64,000 bases of DNA from Halocynthiibacter sp. SDUM655004 (GTDB taxonomy: Bacteria; Pseudomonadota; Alphaproteobacteria; Rhodobacterales; Rhodobacteraceae): assembly GCF_026015885.1 (NCBI RefSeq), contig NZ_JAPDUG010000001.1, positions 992,001-1,056,000 of the forward strand, given 5' to 3'. Numbering within the stretch: position 1 is the stretch's first letter; the number at the start of each line of letters is the position of its first letter. This document shows positions 43,906 to 53,054 of the stretch, piece by piece. The notes beneath the pieces were generated by a model, which saw nothing but the letters and a program-made list of their open reading frames with translations, was not told where the DNA came from and ran no database searches. Made by a program: the position numbers and the translations under genes.

Positions 43906-44889
43906 ATGAAAAGATTAATGACAAGCGCATTGGCGCTGAGTTTTGCGGCCGGAATGGCGCAGGCTGCAGACGATCTGACTTTGCAACTTAAGTGGGTGAC
44001 ACAGGCACAATTTGCCGGATATTACGCCGCGCTTGAGCAAGGTTTTTACGAAGAAGAAGATCTAAACGTGACTATCAAGCCCGGTGGTCCTGATGTGGCG
44101 CCAGCGCAGGTGATCGCGGGTGGCGGCGCTGATGTCGTTGTAGATTGGCTTCCTTCGGCTTTGGCCGCTCGCGAGGCGGGTCTTCCGCTTGTGAACATCG
44201 CGCAACCATTCGTGAAATCGGGTATGATGCTCACCTGTCGCAAGGATACGGGGATCACATCACCTGACGACTTCCCTGGTAAGACACTTGGTGTTTGGTT
44301 CGGCGGCAACGAATATCCCTTCCTAAGCTGGATGAGCACGCTTGGCATTCCAACCGATGGCTCCGATGGCGGCGTTACTGTTCTCAAGCAGGGCTTCAAC
44401 GTTGATCCGATCCTTCAGGGGCAGGCCGATTGCGTTTCGACCATGACGTACAACGAATACTGGCAGATCATTGACGCTGGCCTGACGGATGACGATTTGA
44501 TCACTTTCAAATACGAAGATGGCGGTGTCGCGACGCTTGAGGATGGTCTTTATGTGCTAGAAGACAAGCTCGAAGATCCAGCAGAAGTCGACAAGCTCGC
44601 ACGGTTTGTACGCGCATCGATGAAAGGTTGGAAGTGGGCCGAAGAAAACCAGCAGGAAGCTGCTGAAATCGTTCTGGAAAATGACGACACGGGCGCACAG
44701 ACAGAGAAACACCAAGTGCGCATGATGGGCGAAATCGCCAAGCTGACTGCTGGAAGCAGCGGTGAGCTTGATGAACTGGCGTTTGAGCGCACTGTCGCGA
44801 CACTTATGGCTGGTGGTTCTGACCCTGTTATCACCAAGGTTCCAGAAGGTGCATACACCAAAGCGGTTACGGATATCGCACTAAAATAA
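43906..44889 (+). CDS. THI5/NMT1-like substrate-binding protein of the pyrimidine-locus importer
   Basis: A 327-residue periplasmic binding protein. Signal peptide residues 1-~20 (ending MAQA before ADDLT). The NMT1/THI5 signature is clear: LKWVTQAQFAGYYAALEQGFYEEEDLNVTIKPGG, as in ThiY-type proteins that bind hydroxymethylpyrimidine derivatives. In this operon the ligand is more likely uracil, thymine or a dihydro/ureido intermediate; that is inference from neighbours. TGGGAGA precedes the ATG. Last gene of the operon. Confidence 0.88.
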   Translation: MKRLMTSALALSFAAGMAQAADDLTLQLKWVTQAQFAGYYAALEQGFYEEEDLNVTIKPGGPDVAPAQVIAGGGADVVVDWLPSALAAREAGLPLVNIAQPFVKSGMMLTCRKDTGITSPDDFPGKTLGVWFGGNEYPFLSWMSTLGIPTDGSDGGVTVLKQGFNVDPILQGQADCVSTMTYNEYWQIIDAGLTDDDLITFKYEDGGVATLEDGLYVLEDKLEDPAEVDKLARFVRASMKGWKWAEENQQEAAEIVLENDDTGAQTEKHQVRMMGEIAKLTAGSSGELDELAFERTVATLMAGGSDPVITKVPEGAYTKAVTDIALK

Positions 44890-44916
44890 TTCGGAAATTT
44901 TCCGAGTGAATTTGGT

Positions 44917-44940
44917 GGGCGTGCGGGAAACCGCGCGCCC
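44917..44940 (+). terminator. Possible terminator after the pyrimidine operon
   Basis: GGGCGTGCGG-GAAA-CCGCGCGCCC forms a 10-bp stem with one G-T pair and a GAAA tetraloop, but only a weak T run (ATTTC) follows. Confidence 0.55.
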
Positions 44941-45043
44941 ATTTCGCCTGTGACGCAAGGTCACGGGACCTTATTCGGCAGTTATTTGAGCTTATATATT
45001 GAGTGCAACAAAGGATGTTGCGCCCGCAATAAGGAGATTTGCT

Positions 45044-45424
45044 ATGATGCGGTCTGAAAATATGTTGGAGGCGCGGATTCAAAGCGTGTTGCGAGAGCAA
45101 GCGCCTGAGCTATTGGAAGCAACAGAGGAGCAGGGCTATTTCACCCTTGCCGCTTCAATTTTCAAAGGCAAGCTCGGCTGGGTCGCGATGGTTATTCTCG
45201 TTGTGCAGATCATCATGTTCGCCGTTGCGATCTATTCCGCTGTGATGTTTTTTGGTGCGGCTGATGCGTTGACCGCGCTGAAGTGGGGGCTGCCATCTGC
45301 GGTTCTGCTCATTTTTGCGGTGCAAATAAAGCTATCGCTGATGCCGTGGCTCCAGACACAACGCGTCCTGCGCGCGCTCAATCGCGTAGAGCTTCTTTTG
45401 ATCGCGAAAACAGAACGCAAGTAA
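45044..45424 (+). CDS. Two-helix membrane protein, DUF6768-like
   Basis: A 126-residue protein with an acidic N-terminal helical region (residues 1-38), two membrane helices (~46-72 and ~78-100) and a short C-terminal helix rich in L/R. It resembles small alphaproteobacterial membrane proteins classed as DUF6768; no function is known. In some genomes such genes follow an ECF sigma factor gene, but there is none here. AAGGAG precedes ATG-ATG. It stands alone between the pyrimidine operon and convergent acs. Confidence 0.75.
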   Translation: MMRSENMLEARIQSVLREQAPELLEATEEQGYFTLAASIFKGKLGWVAMVILVVQIIMFAVAIYSAVMFFGAADALTALKWGLPSAVLLIFAVQIKLSLMPWLQTQRVLRALNRVELLLIAKTERK

Positions 45425-45437
45425 CGGACAACAATAA

Positions 45438-45463
45438 GGGCCCGCGCAGATTTGCACGGGCCC
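45438..45463. terminator. Hairpin between the DUF6768-like gene and acs
   Basis: GGGCCCGCGC-AGATTT-GCACGGGCCC forms a 10-bp stem with one mismatch between convergent genes. T runs on either side are weak, so termination strength is uncertain. Confidence 0.6.
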
Positions 45464-45484
45464 AAATTCGTAATTTTCGCGTAT

Positions 45485-47437
45485 CTAGCTGCGGTTCATC
45501 CGGTTTTCGATCAGCTCATCCACAACGCTTGGATCTGCGAGGGTAGAGGTGTCGCCTAGTGCGCCGAAATCATCTTCTGCGATTTTGCGTAGAATGCGGC
45601 GCATGATTTTACCAGAGCGTGTTTTCGGCAAGCCCGGTGCCCATTGGATCAGGTCAGGCTTGGCGATCGGGCCGATTTCCGTACGGACCCATTTTTCAAG
45701 ATCTTTACGCAGCTCGTCGCTCGGTTCTACGCCATTCATCAGAGTGACATAGGCATAGATACCTTGGCCTTTGATGTCGTGCGGATAGCCAACAACAGCA
45801 GCCTCGGCGACCTGTGCGTGAGCAACCAGCGCACTTTCGACTTCGGCCGTGCCCATACGGTGACCGGACACGTTGATCACGTCATCAACGCGGCCTGTGA
45901 TCCAGTAGTAGCCGTCTTCGTCACGCCGACAACCATCGCCTGCGAAGTAGTAGCCTTTGTAGTCTGCGAAATAGGTTTTCTCGAACCGTTCGTGATCGCC
46001 GTAAACCGTGCGCATCTGGCCCGGCCAGCTTTTCTTGAAGCAAAGCACGCCTTCGGCTTCGGTTGTGGTGATTTCCTCGCCGGATTGCGCATCAAGAACG
46101 ACCGGCTCTACACCAAAGAACGGCAGCGTTGCAGAGCCAGGCTTGGTTGCTGTTGCGCCGGGGAGGGGGGTGAGGAGGTGCCCGCCTGTTTCGGTTTGCC
46201 ACCATGTATCGACGATGGGGCAAGTGCCCTTGCCGACAACATCATTGTACCAGTTCCAAGCTTCGGGGTTGATCGGCTCGCCGACGGTGCCGAGGAGCTT
46301 CAGGCTGGACAGGTCATATTTCTCAACCGGTTCGCTGCCGTGTGCCATGAGGGCGCGGATGGCGGTTGGCGCGGTGTAAAATTGGTTAACCTTGTGCTTC
46401 TCGCAAACGGCCCAGAAGCGCCCAGCGTCAGGATAGGTTGGCACCCCTTCGAACATTACGGTTGTGGCGCCGTTGGCCAGCGGGCCATAGACGATATAGC
46501 TGTGCCCTGTGACCCAGCCCACATCGGCGGTGCACCAGAAGACGTCTCCGTCGTGATAATCAAAGGTGTATTGATGTGTCATCGCGGCATAGACGATATA
46601 GCCGCCCGTGCTGTGCACAACGCCTTTGGGCTTGCCGGTTGAGCCGGAGGTGTAGAGGATAAAGAGCGGATCTTCGGCGTTCATTTCCGAAGGCACACAG
46701 CGGTCGGCGGCCTTGGCCATTTCGGCTTTCACGTCGACATCGCGATCTTCAATCCAAGTTGTCTGACCGCCAGTGTGTTTTACGACGAGGCATTTCACCT
46801 TATCGCTACAGTGGAGGAGGGCGGCGTCGGCGTTGGATTTCAATGGCGTTTTACGGCCGCCGCGTGGCGCTTCATCGGCTGTGATCAGGACGCGGGCGTT
46901 GCAATCGTTGATACGGTTGGCCAGGGCATCTGGGGAAAATCCTGCAAAAACAATAGAGTGAACCGCGCCAATGCGCGCACAGGCCAGCATGGCATATGCT
47001 GCTTCGGGGATCATCGGGAGGTAAAGCACAACGCGGTCGCCGCGCCCGACGCCCTGAAATTTCAACACATTGGCAAAGCGGCAGACATTTTCGTGCAGCT
47101 CTTTATAGGTAATGTGCTGCGCGGGCGTGTCGGGTGAATCCGGCTCCCAAATGATCGCGGTTTGGTCTCCGCGTGTTTCGAGATGACGGTCGATGCAGTT
47201 GGCGGCAACGTTTAGGGTGCCGTCTTCGAACCAGTTGATCGAAACATCGCCGAATGTGTAATCGCAGTTCGAAACCTTGGTAAAAGGCTTGATCCAGTCG
47301 ATCCGCTTGCCGTGTTCGGCCCAGAAGGCGTCTGGGTCGGCGATGGAGTCAGCATACATCTTTTCATATGTGGCTTTGTCCGCATGGGCGTTTGCGGCGA
47401 ATTCTTTGGTGGGGGGATAGGTGTTCTGATCCGTCAT
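45485..47437 (-). CDS. acs: Acetyl-CoA synthetase
   Basis: A 650-residue AMP-forming ligase activating acetate to acetyl-CoA. The AMP-binding core has [11 protein letters not shown], with [11 protein letters not shown] and [11 protein letters not shown] downstream; the C-terminal domain has the acetylatable lysine in [18 protein letters not shown] precedes the ATG at 47437. Located directly downstream of a Liv-type importer on the same strand, 135 bases after livF. Propionyl-CoA synthetase is a close relative, but the length and motifs favour Acs. Confidence 0.95.
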   Translation of the reverse strand: MTDQNTYPPTKEFAANAHADKATYEKMYADSIADPDAFWAEHGKRIDWIKPFTKVSNCDYTFGDVSINWFEDGTLNVAANCIDRHLETRGDQTAIIWEPDSPDTPAQHITYKELHENVCRFANVLKFQGVGRGDRVVLYLPMIPEAAYAMLACARIGAVHSIVFAGFSPDALANRINDCNARVLITADEAPRGGRKTPLKSNADAALLHCSDKVKCLVVKHTGGQTTWIEDRDVDVKAEMAKAADRCVPSEMNAEDPLFILYTSGSTGKPKGVVHSTGGYIVYAAMTHQYTFDYHDGDVFWCTADVGWVTGHSYIVYGPLANGATTVMFEGVPTYPDAGRFWAVCEKHKVNQFYTAPTAIRALMAHGSEPVEKYDLSSLKLLGTVGEPINPEAWNWYNDVVGKGTCPIVDTWWQTETGGHLLTPLPGATATKPGSATLPFFGVEPVVLDAQSGEEITTTEAEGVLCFKKSWPGQMRTVYGDHERFEKTYFADYKGYYFAGDGCRRDEDGYYWITGRVDDVINVSGHRMGTAEVESALVAHAQVAEAAVVGYPHDIKGQGIYAYVTLMNGVEPSDELRKDLEKWVRTEIGPIAKPDLIQWAPGLPKTRSGKIMRRILRKIAEDDFGALGDTSTLADPSVVDELIENRMNRS

Positions 47438-47572
47438 GTCTTTGTCCTCCAATGTGCCTGCCTGCAACAGCCTCGGTAGAAATACCGGCGTGGCGGGCAA
47501 ACCATGGTCTTATTTTGTTTGTGTTCGAGGCCACGCGTCGCGCAGCCCCGATGTGACGCAAGCGAATTGCGT

Positions 47573-48331
47573 TTAGATCGCGAGATATTCTGCGCGTAGC
47601 TCTTCGTTTGCGAGTACCTCCTCGGCAAGCCCGTCAAATACGACTTGTCCTGTGTCGAGGATAACCGCGCGGTCAGCGAGTTCAAGCGCACGAATGGCGT
47701 TTTGTTCGACGATCACAGTTGTGATGCCCTGCGCTTTGATGATGTTGAGCGTCTTTTCGATCTCGTCAACGATCACAGGGGCCAAACCCTCGTAAGGTTC
47801 ATCTAGCAAAAGTACTTTGATGTCACGGGCGAGGGCGCGGGCAATGGCCAGCATTTGCTGCTCACCACCAGAAAGCGTTACGCCCTCCTGTTTGCGACGT
47901 TCGCCAAGGCGCGGGAACAGCTCATAGATGCGATCAAGCGACCAACCTACAGGCTCTGCGATCTGGGCAAGTTGCAGGTTTTCTTCAACGGTGAGGCCCG
48001 GGATGATCGAGCGATCTTCGGGCACGAGGGCCATCCCGGCTTGGCTCGCCTCATAAGACTTCATCTTATGCAGGTTCTGGTGGTCGAGCCAAATTTCACC
48101 ATGGGTGAGCATGGGTTCATCAAGCCGCGCAATGGCACGTAGGGTTGATGTTTTACCCGCACCGTTCCGTCCAAGAAGCGCAAGGATTTCGCCTTCATGC
48201 ACGTTTAGGCTCACGCCCTGAACGATGTAGCTTTCGCCATAATAGGCGTGCAAATCCCACACCGAAAAGTAAGCAGGGGCGGTGGCCGCATGGTTGGCGT
48301 TGATGTTGGTGGATGTGTTTACGGCGTTCAT
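47573..48331 (-). CDS. livF: Branched-chain amino acid-type ABC ATPase LivF
   Basis: A 252-residue ATPase of the HAAT (Liv) class. Walker A GRNGAGKTS, signature LSGGEQQMLAIARAL, Walker B VLLLDEPYEGLAP, and VIVEQNA at the H-loop position, typical of LivF. The first ~20 residues are Asn/Ala-rich and variable. Pairs with LivG on the permeases. In this operon the transported compound could be a short-chain carboxylic acid derivative or amide, given neighbouring acs and ScfR; not proven. Confidence 0.92.
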   Translation of the reverse strand: MNAVNTSTNINANHAATAPAYFSVWDLHAYYGESYIVQGVSLNVHEGEILALLGRNGAGKTSTLRAIARLDEPMLTHGEIWLDHQNLHKMKSYEASQAGMALVPEDRSIIPGLTVEENLQLAQIAEPVGWSLDRIYELFPRLGERRKQEGVTLSGGEQQMLAIARALARDIKVLLLDEPYEGLAPVIVDEIEKTLNIIKAQGITTVIVEQNAIRALELADRAVILDTGQVVFDGLAEEVLANEELRAEYLAI

Positions 48332-48340
48332 AGCGGCTTC

Positions 48341-49099
48341 CTATCCGTGTGCCTGACCGAGGTACGCTTCTTGTACCTTGGGGTGGCCTTTGATGTTTTC
48401 CGGTGTGTCCTCGACCAGCGGCGTTCCCTGCGCCAGAACGGTGATCCGCTCGGCCAGAGAGAACACAACATGCATGTCGTGCTCGATGATCGCCATGGTG
48501 ATGTCGCGGCTGTCCTTGATCTCTTTGAGGAGATCAATGGTGTTGTTGGTATCAGCCCGCGCCATGCCCGCTGTTGGTTCGTCAAGCAGCAGCAGCCGTG
48601 GTTCCTGCACAAGGCACATCGCCATTTCAAGGCGGCGTTTGTCCCCACGCGAGAGCGAGCTTGCCGTCATACGGAGCTTGTCCTGCATGTTGACGTCCAG
48701 AAGCATTTGCTCGGCCTTCTGGACGATATCCACCTCGTCCTCGACGGTTTCGAATGCGTGCATCCGATACGCGCCGTCCCGTTTGGCAAAGCAGGGGATC
48801 ATCACGTTTTCCAGCACAGTAAGATCAGAGAAAATCTCTGGCGTTTGGAATACGCGTGAAATGCCCATCTGGTTAATTTCATGCGGCTTTCGCCCAAGGA
48901 CGGATTGGCCATCAAACATCACCGATCCAGTGTCGGGGATGAGCTTGCCCACCAGAACGTTGAGGAGGGTGGATTTACCGGCCCCGTTCGGGCCGATAAT
49001 GGCATGCACCGTGTTTTCCGCAACCGAGAGGTTCACATCTCCGAGCGCCTGAAGGCCACCAAAGCGTTTGCCGACATTTTTAACTTCGAGAATACCCAT
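48341..49099 (-). CDS. livG: Branched-chain amino acid-type ABC ATPase LivG
   Basis: A 252-residue ATPase. Walker A GPNGAGKST near residues 35-43, the LivG insertion with ISRVFQTPEIFSDLTVLENVM, signature SLSRGDKRRLEMAMCL (with SRGDK in place of the usual SGGQ), Walker B LLLLDEPTAGMA and H-loop IEHDM. The altered signature is shared by a subgroup of these proteins and is probably functional. Lies 9 bases before livF. Confidence 0.92.
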   Translation of the reverse strand: MGILEVKNVGKRFGGLQALGDVNLSVAENTVHAIIGPNGAGKSTLLNVLVGKLIPDTGSVMFDGQSVLGRKPHEINQMGISRVFQTPEIFSDLTVLENVMIPCFAKRDGAYRMHAFETVEDEVDIVQKAEQMLLDVNMQDKLRMTASSLSRGDKRRLEMAMCLVQEPRLLLLDEPTAGMARADTNNTIDLLKEIKDSRDITMAIIEHDMHVVFSLAERITVLAQGTPLVEDTPENIKGHPKVQEAYLGQAHG

Positions 49100-49114
49100 G
49101 TTTTGTATCCTTTC

Positions 49115-50341
49115 TTATTCGGCCACGTGGGGAGTGGATTTCGGGGCGTGAGGTGTTCCCTCGTCGGTGTCGGTGCCTTTGTTGCGGCGGTTTTTGTACC
49201 AACGGGAGATGCGGTTACCGCCTTCCATCAGACCACCGGGGAGGAATGTCACCACCAGCATGAAGAGAAGGCCGAGTGTGAGGTGCCAGCCTTTGCCGAC
49301 GAAGGGGTGGATGAGGAAGACAACGAAGTCTTCGAGACCATCAGGGAGGAAGGCAAACCAGCCGTGCAGAACCCCGTCGTTGATCTTGGAGAAGATGTTT
49401 TCGAAGTACTTGATGAAACCCGCGCCCAGCACAGGGCCCATCAGGGTTCCCGCACCGCCAAGGATTGTCATGATTACGACTTCACCCGAAGCTGTCCATT
49501 GCATCCGTTCTGCACCCGCAAGAGGGTCCATTGAGGCGAGGAGACCACCGGCAAGGCCGGCATACATGCCCGAGATAACGAAGGCCGCGAGCGTATAGGG
49601 CCGCGCATTGAGGCCGGTATAGCTCATGCGGGTCTGGTTGGTCTTGACCGCGCGGAGCATCATGCCGAAGGGCGAGCGGAAAATCCGCAAGCTCAGGTAG
49701 AAGGCGATGATCGCCATAACTGCGCAGAAATAGTAGCCGACGTTGAAGGTGAACAGATGTCCGAACACTTCCCACTGGGCTGAAGATTTCATTTCCAGCC
49801 CGAAGAGGTGGGTTGCGGGGATCGAGCCATCCGGTGTTGCGGTGACGCCAAGGATGCGCGGATCATTCAGGGTCAGCTGCAAGCCGGTTTCGCCGTTTGT
49901 GATTGGTGTAAGCACCGAATAGGCGAGGTTGAAGCTCATCTGGGCGAGCGCAAGTGTCAGGATCGAGAAGTAGATCCCCGAGCGGCGCAGCGATACATAG
50001 CCGATCAACAGGGCAAAGAGGCCCGATACGACAATCGCAAGGATGATGCCCGGAATGACGTTTGTTGTCAGCAGCTTCATCATCCAGACCGCGGAGTAGG
50101 ACCCCACACCGAGGAACGCCGCGTGGCCAAAGGAGAGATATCCTGTCAGGCCAAATAGGATGTTAAAGCCGATGGCGAAAATGCCATATATTGCAAAGCG
50201 TTGCATAAGGTCGGGATAGCCAGCGTTGAACTGTGCAAGGCCCGAGCTTTCGGCAAAGGGTTGGGTTAGGAACGGCGTGAGCAACGTCAGCGCCACTACG
50301 ATGAGCAAGAATTTGGTGTCTTTTTGATTCAGACCGAGCAT
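49115..50341 (-). CDS. livM: Branched-chain amino acid-type ABC permease LivM
   Basis: A 408-residue permease with about ten helices. The LivM signature is present: [27 protein letters not shown], and [24 protein letters not shown] near the C-terminal third. It has a longer periplasmic segment (~residues 145-190) and a charged tail rich in basic residues and threonines ([12 protein letters not shown]). Starts 2 bases after livH. Confidence 0.92.
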   Translation of the reverse strand: MLGLNQKDTKFLLIVVALTLLTPFLTQPFAESSGLAQFNAGYPDLMQRFAIYGIFAIGFNILFGLTGYLSFGHAAFLGVGSYSAVWMMKLLTTNVIPGIILAIVVSGLFALLIGYVSLRRSGIYFSILTLALAQMSFNLAYSVLTPITNGETGLQLTLNDPRILGVTATPDGSIPATHLFGLEMKSSAQWEVFGHLFTFNVGYYFCAVMAIIAFYLSLRIFRSPFGMMLRAVKTNQTRMSYTGLNARPYTLAAFVISGMYAGLAGGLLASMDPLAGAERMQWTASGEVVIMTILGGAGTLMGPVLGAGFIKYFENIFSKINDGVLHGWFAFLPDGLEDFVVFLIHPFVGKGWHLTLGLLFMLVVTFLPGGLMEGGNRISRWYKNRRNKGTDTDEGTPHAPKSTPHVAE

Positions 50342-50343
50342 GA

Positions 50344-51375
50344 TTATTCCTCCATCACACCTTTGCGGCCCATGAGCCCGCGAGGACGGGTGAGCAAGAT
50401 TATAATCGCAACCAGATAGATGATGATCTGGTCAATGCCTGGAAGGATGTCTTTGATCCAGTTCATCGAGGCAAAACTTTCAAGGATGCCGAGCAGGAAG
50501 CCCGCGAGCACAGCGCCCGGAAGGCTACCCATGCCGCCGACAACCACAACAACAAAGGACAGCACGAGGAAGTCCATGCCCATGTGGTAGTTGGGCGAGT
50601 TGATCGGCGTGTACATCACACCCGCAAGGCCGGCCACAGCGGCGGCGATGCCGAACATGATAGTGAAGCGTTTGTCGATGTTGATGCCCAGCAGCCCAAC
50701 GGTTTCACGGTCTGCCATACCGGCGCGGACAACCATGCCGAAAGTGGTGAACTGGAGGAAGCTGAATACAGCGCCGATTACGACAAGTGAGAAGGTGAAG
50801 TAGATCATCCGCCAGTAAGGGTAGATGATGACGTTAGGGTCCATCCCGAGCAGCACCCCGAAATCGAACGAGCCTTTGAAGGCCGATGGGGCAGGGGTTG
50901 GGATCGGGTTTGCACCGTAGAAATACTTGATGACTTCCTGAAGCACGATCGCAAGGCCGAAGGTCACGAGGATCTGGTCGGCGTGAGGGCGCTTGTAGAA
51001 GTGTTTGATGAGGCCGCGCTCCATCACATAGCCGATAAGCAGCATGATCGGGATCGCGAATAGAATGCCAAGTGGCACAGCCCAGTCGATGATCCATGCG
51101 CCCGCCTCGGGGCCGAACCAGCTTTCGACATAGGTGGTTTTGACCACGGCAGGGTTGCCGAGAAAGTCTTTCTTTTCGGGATCAATGGTTTCATAGGACA
51201 GATTGAGAATGCGGCTCAGGGTTACGGCGCAAAACGCACCGATCATGAACAGCGCCCCATGCGCAAAGTTAACCACGCCAAGCGTGCCGAAGATAAGGGT
51301 TAGGCCAAGGGCGATCAGCGCATAAGCGGAGCCTTTGTCCAAACCGTTTAGAATTTGAAGAAGGAACGTGTCCAT
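50344..51375 (-). CDS. livH: Branched-chain amino acid-type ABC permease LivH
   Basis: A 343-residue permease with the LivH signature [26 protein letters not shown] near the N-terminus and [21 protein letters not shown] later. A ~60-residue soluble loop (residues ~55-85, including [12 protein letters not shown]) is longer than in E. coli LivH and fits the urea/amide-type subgroup. The ATG at 51375 removes an upstream extension; GTGGGG precedes it. A strong hairpin separates it from the binding-protein gene. Confidence 0.9.
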   Translation of the reverse strand: MDTFLLQILNGLDKGSAYALIALGLTLIFGTLGVVNFAHGALFMIGAFCAVTLSRILNLSYETIDPEKKDFLGNPAVVKTTYVESWFGPEAGAWIIDWAVPLGILFAIPIMLLIGYVMERGLIKHFYKRPHADQILVTFGLAIVLQEVIKYFYGANPIPTPAPSAFKGSFDFGVLLGMDPNVIIYPYWRMIYFTFSLVVIGAVFSFLQFTTFGMVVRAGMADRETVGLLGINIDKRFTIMFGIAAAVAGLAGVMYTPINSPNYHMGMDFLVLSFVVVVVGGMGSLPGAVLAGFLLGILESFASMNWIKDILPGIDQIIIYLVAIIILLTRPRGLMGRKGVMEE

Positions 51376-51447
51376 TTTCCCCACCCGATAAGATTTCGTG
51401 ATTGGAAGCATTCTGCGGGCGTGGTGCCACTGCAGAGAATGTAAGGT

Positions 51448-51472
51448 GTTGGGCGCATCACCTGCGCCCAAC
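51448..51472 (-). other. Strong hairpin between the binding-protein gene and livH
   Basis: A perfect 10-bp inverted repeat (GTTGGGCGCA / TGCGCCCAAC) with a 5-base loop lies 18 bases after the binding-protein stop. No T run follows on the minus strand. It probably acts as an mRNA-stabilising or partial-termination element that raises binding-protein levels over the permeases. Confidence 0.75.
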
Positions 51473-51489
51473 GAAAGGTGTAAGCGGTA

Positions 51490-52836
51490 TTAGGCGCCTG
51501 GGTTACAGTTGCCCAATGCACCGCCTGCAAACATCGGATGATCCGGTGCGTAAGTAACCTGAGCGGCCGGAGTAACTTCGACGACTTCGAGAAGGTCGAA
51601 TTCGTTTTCCGGATTCTCTTTACCACGCACAACCAGCACGTCTTTGAAGCACTGGTGATCGTCAGCACGATAGAGTGTCGGGCCGTTGCCAAGACCGTCG
51701 AACTCGAAGCCTTCGAGGGCTTCTGCGATGGCGCATGGGTTGAACGAACCGGCGCGTGCCGCTGCATCTGCATAGAGCAGAGTCTGACAATACACTGTGT
51801 GTGCAGCCTGGCTTGGCGGGAAGCCGTATTTGGTGCCGAAGGACTGAACGAATGCTTTCGACGCATCGTCCTGAAGCGACCAGTGCCAGTTTGTGGAGCC
51901 AAGAATACCCTTAACGTTGGCGCCAGCACCCTTCGCCATCAGGCGGGAGTAGAGCGGAACAACGATTTCGAAGTTCTTGCCGTTCACTTGCTTTTCACGC
52001 AGACCGAACTGAACAGCGTTGGTCAGCGAGTTCACCATGTTACCGCCGTAGTGGTTCAGAACCAGAACGTCAGCGCCGGAGTTCAGCACAGGCGAGATAT
52101 AGGACGAGAAGTCAGTGGAGGCGAGCGGTGTGCGCACCTTGTTGACAGTTTCCCAGCCCATGGCTTCGGTTGCTGCGGCGATGGACTCTTCTTGTGTCCA
52201 GCCCCATGTGTAGTCAGCAGTCAGGTGGTATGCTTTACGGTCGGAGCCATAAAGCTTTTCAAGCACAGGTGCCAGCGCAGCGGCAGACATGTATGCGTTG
52301 AAGAAGTGGCGGAAACCGTTGGCTTTTTTGTCTTTACCGGTGGTGTCGTTCGAGTGGGTCAGACCCGCCATGAAGATCACGCCAGCTTCCTGACAGAGAC
52401 CTTGCACCGCAATCGCCACACCAGAAGAAGAACCGCCAGTGATCATGATGGCGCCATCTTTTTCGATCATGGATTTCGCAGAGGCGCGCGCCGCATCCGA
52501 TTTGGTTTGCGTGTCGCCAGTTACGAATTCTACTTTTTTGCCGAGGATGCCGTTACCTTCCAGCACTTTCGAGCTGAAGGTATTGAGCATTCCGCCGTCG
52601 CCGCCACCGTTAAGGTGCTCGACCGCAAGCTCATAAGCGCGCAGTTCGTCTGCACCCTCGTCAGCATAAGCGCCTGTTTGCGGCACGTTGAAACCGAGCG
52701 TTACGGTGCTGCCAGTCGGCTCGTTCGTAAATGCCGAAGCAGAAGACGCAGTGAAAATCGTGGGAACAGCAAGACCAGCGCCTGCAACAGCACTGGTTTT
52801 CAACAGACCACGACGAGTAAGTTTAGAGTTGGACAT
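51490..52836 (-). CDS. Liv/urea-amide-type substrate-binding protein with twin-arginine signal
   Basis: A 448-residue Peripla_BP_6 protein. The N-terminus has a twin-arginine motif (KLTRRGLLKTSAVAGAG) and a hydrophobic stretch ending around ASSASA (residue ~34), so Tat export is likely. The body has GFNVPQTGAYADEGADELRAYELAVEHLNGGG and ITGGSSSGVAIAVQGLCQEAGV. It is first in the SBP-livH-livM-livG-livF operon. Relatives are annotated for branched-chain amino acids, urea or short-chain amides; the ligand is unknown. Confidence 0.9.
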   Translation of the reverse strand: MSNSKLTRRGLLKTSAVAGAGLAVPTIFTASSASAFTNEPTGSTVTLGFNVPQTGAYADEGADELRAYELAVEHLNGGGDGGMLNTFSSKVLEGNGILGKKVEFVTGDTQTKSDAARASAKSMIEKDGAIMITGGSSSGVAIAVQGLCQEAGVIFMAGLTHSNDTTGKDKKANGFRHFFNAYMSAAALAPVLEKLYGSDRKAYHLTADYTWGWTQEESIAAATEAMGWETVNKVRTPLASTDFSSYISPVLNSGADVLVLNHYGGNMVNSLTNAVQFGLREKQVNGKNFEIVVPLYSRLMAKGAGANVKGILGSTNWHWSLQDDASKAFVQSFGTKYGFPPSQAAHTVYCQTLLYADAAARAGSFNPCAIAEALEGFEFDGLGNGPTLYRADDHQCFKDVLVVRGKENPENEFDLLEVVEVTPAAQVTYAPDHPMFAGGALGNCNPGA

Positions 52837-52961
52837 TCATATCCTCCCGATTGAATTATTGCGACACAAGCCTCCTCCGCTTACGCCGCCCGTCCTTTAC
52901 AGAACACTAATAGTATTGTTGGGAGACCGAAAATTTCGCAACAACAGCTTTTAAACACACA

Positions 52962-53040
52962 ATATTTTTGTAAAAATATCGACAGGTCATTTTAAATTGT
53001 TGTAAAGATATTTGCACGCAAGTGCAGAAACGCTTGCAAA
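52962..53040. promoter_or_regulatory. Cluster of TTGYA half-sites and an 18-bp palindrome before the ScfR-type gene
   Basis: ATATTTTTGTAAAAATAT (52962-52979) is a perfect dyad around GT. TTGTAAA or TTGCAAA-like elements occur at 52968, 53000, 53012 and 53034, resembling the TTTGCAAA-type half-sites of RamB/ScfR regulators. It lies in the divergent region shared with the Liv-type operon. Confidence 0.5.
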
Positions 53041-53054
53041 AACAGGAGGTTTTT

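Noticed and set aside
51538-52854. 438-residue plus-strand open frame over the Liv-type binding protein gene
   Set aside because: It mirrors a well-supported binding-protein gene with signal peptide and family motifs; the translated sequence is Cys/His/Arg-rich and lacks domains.
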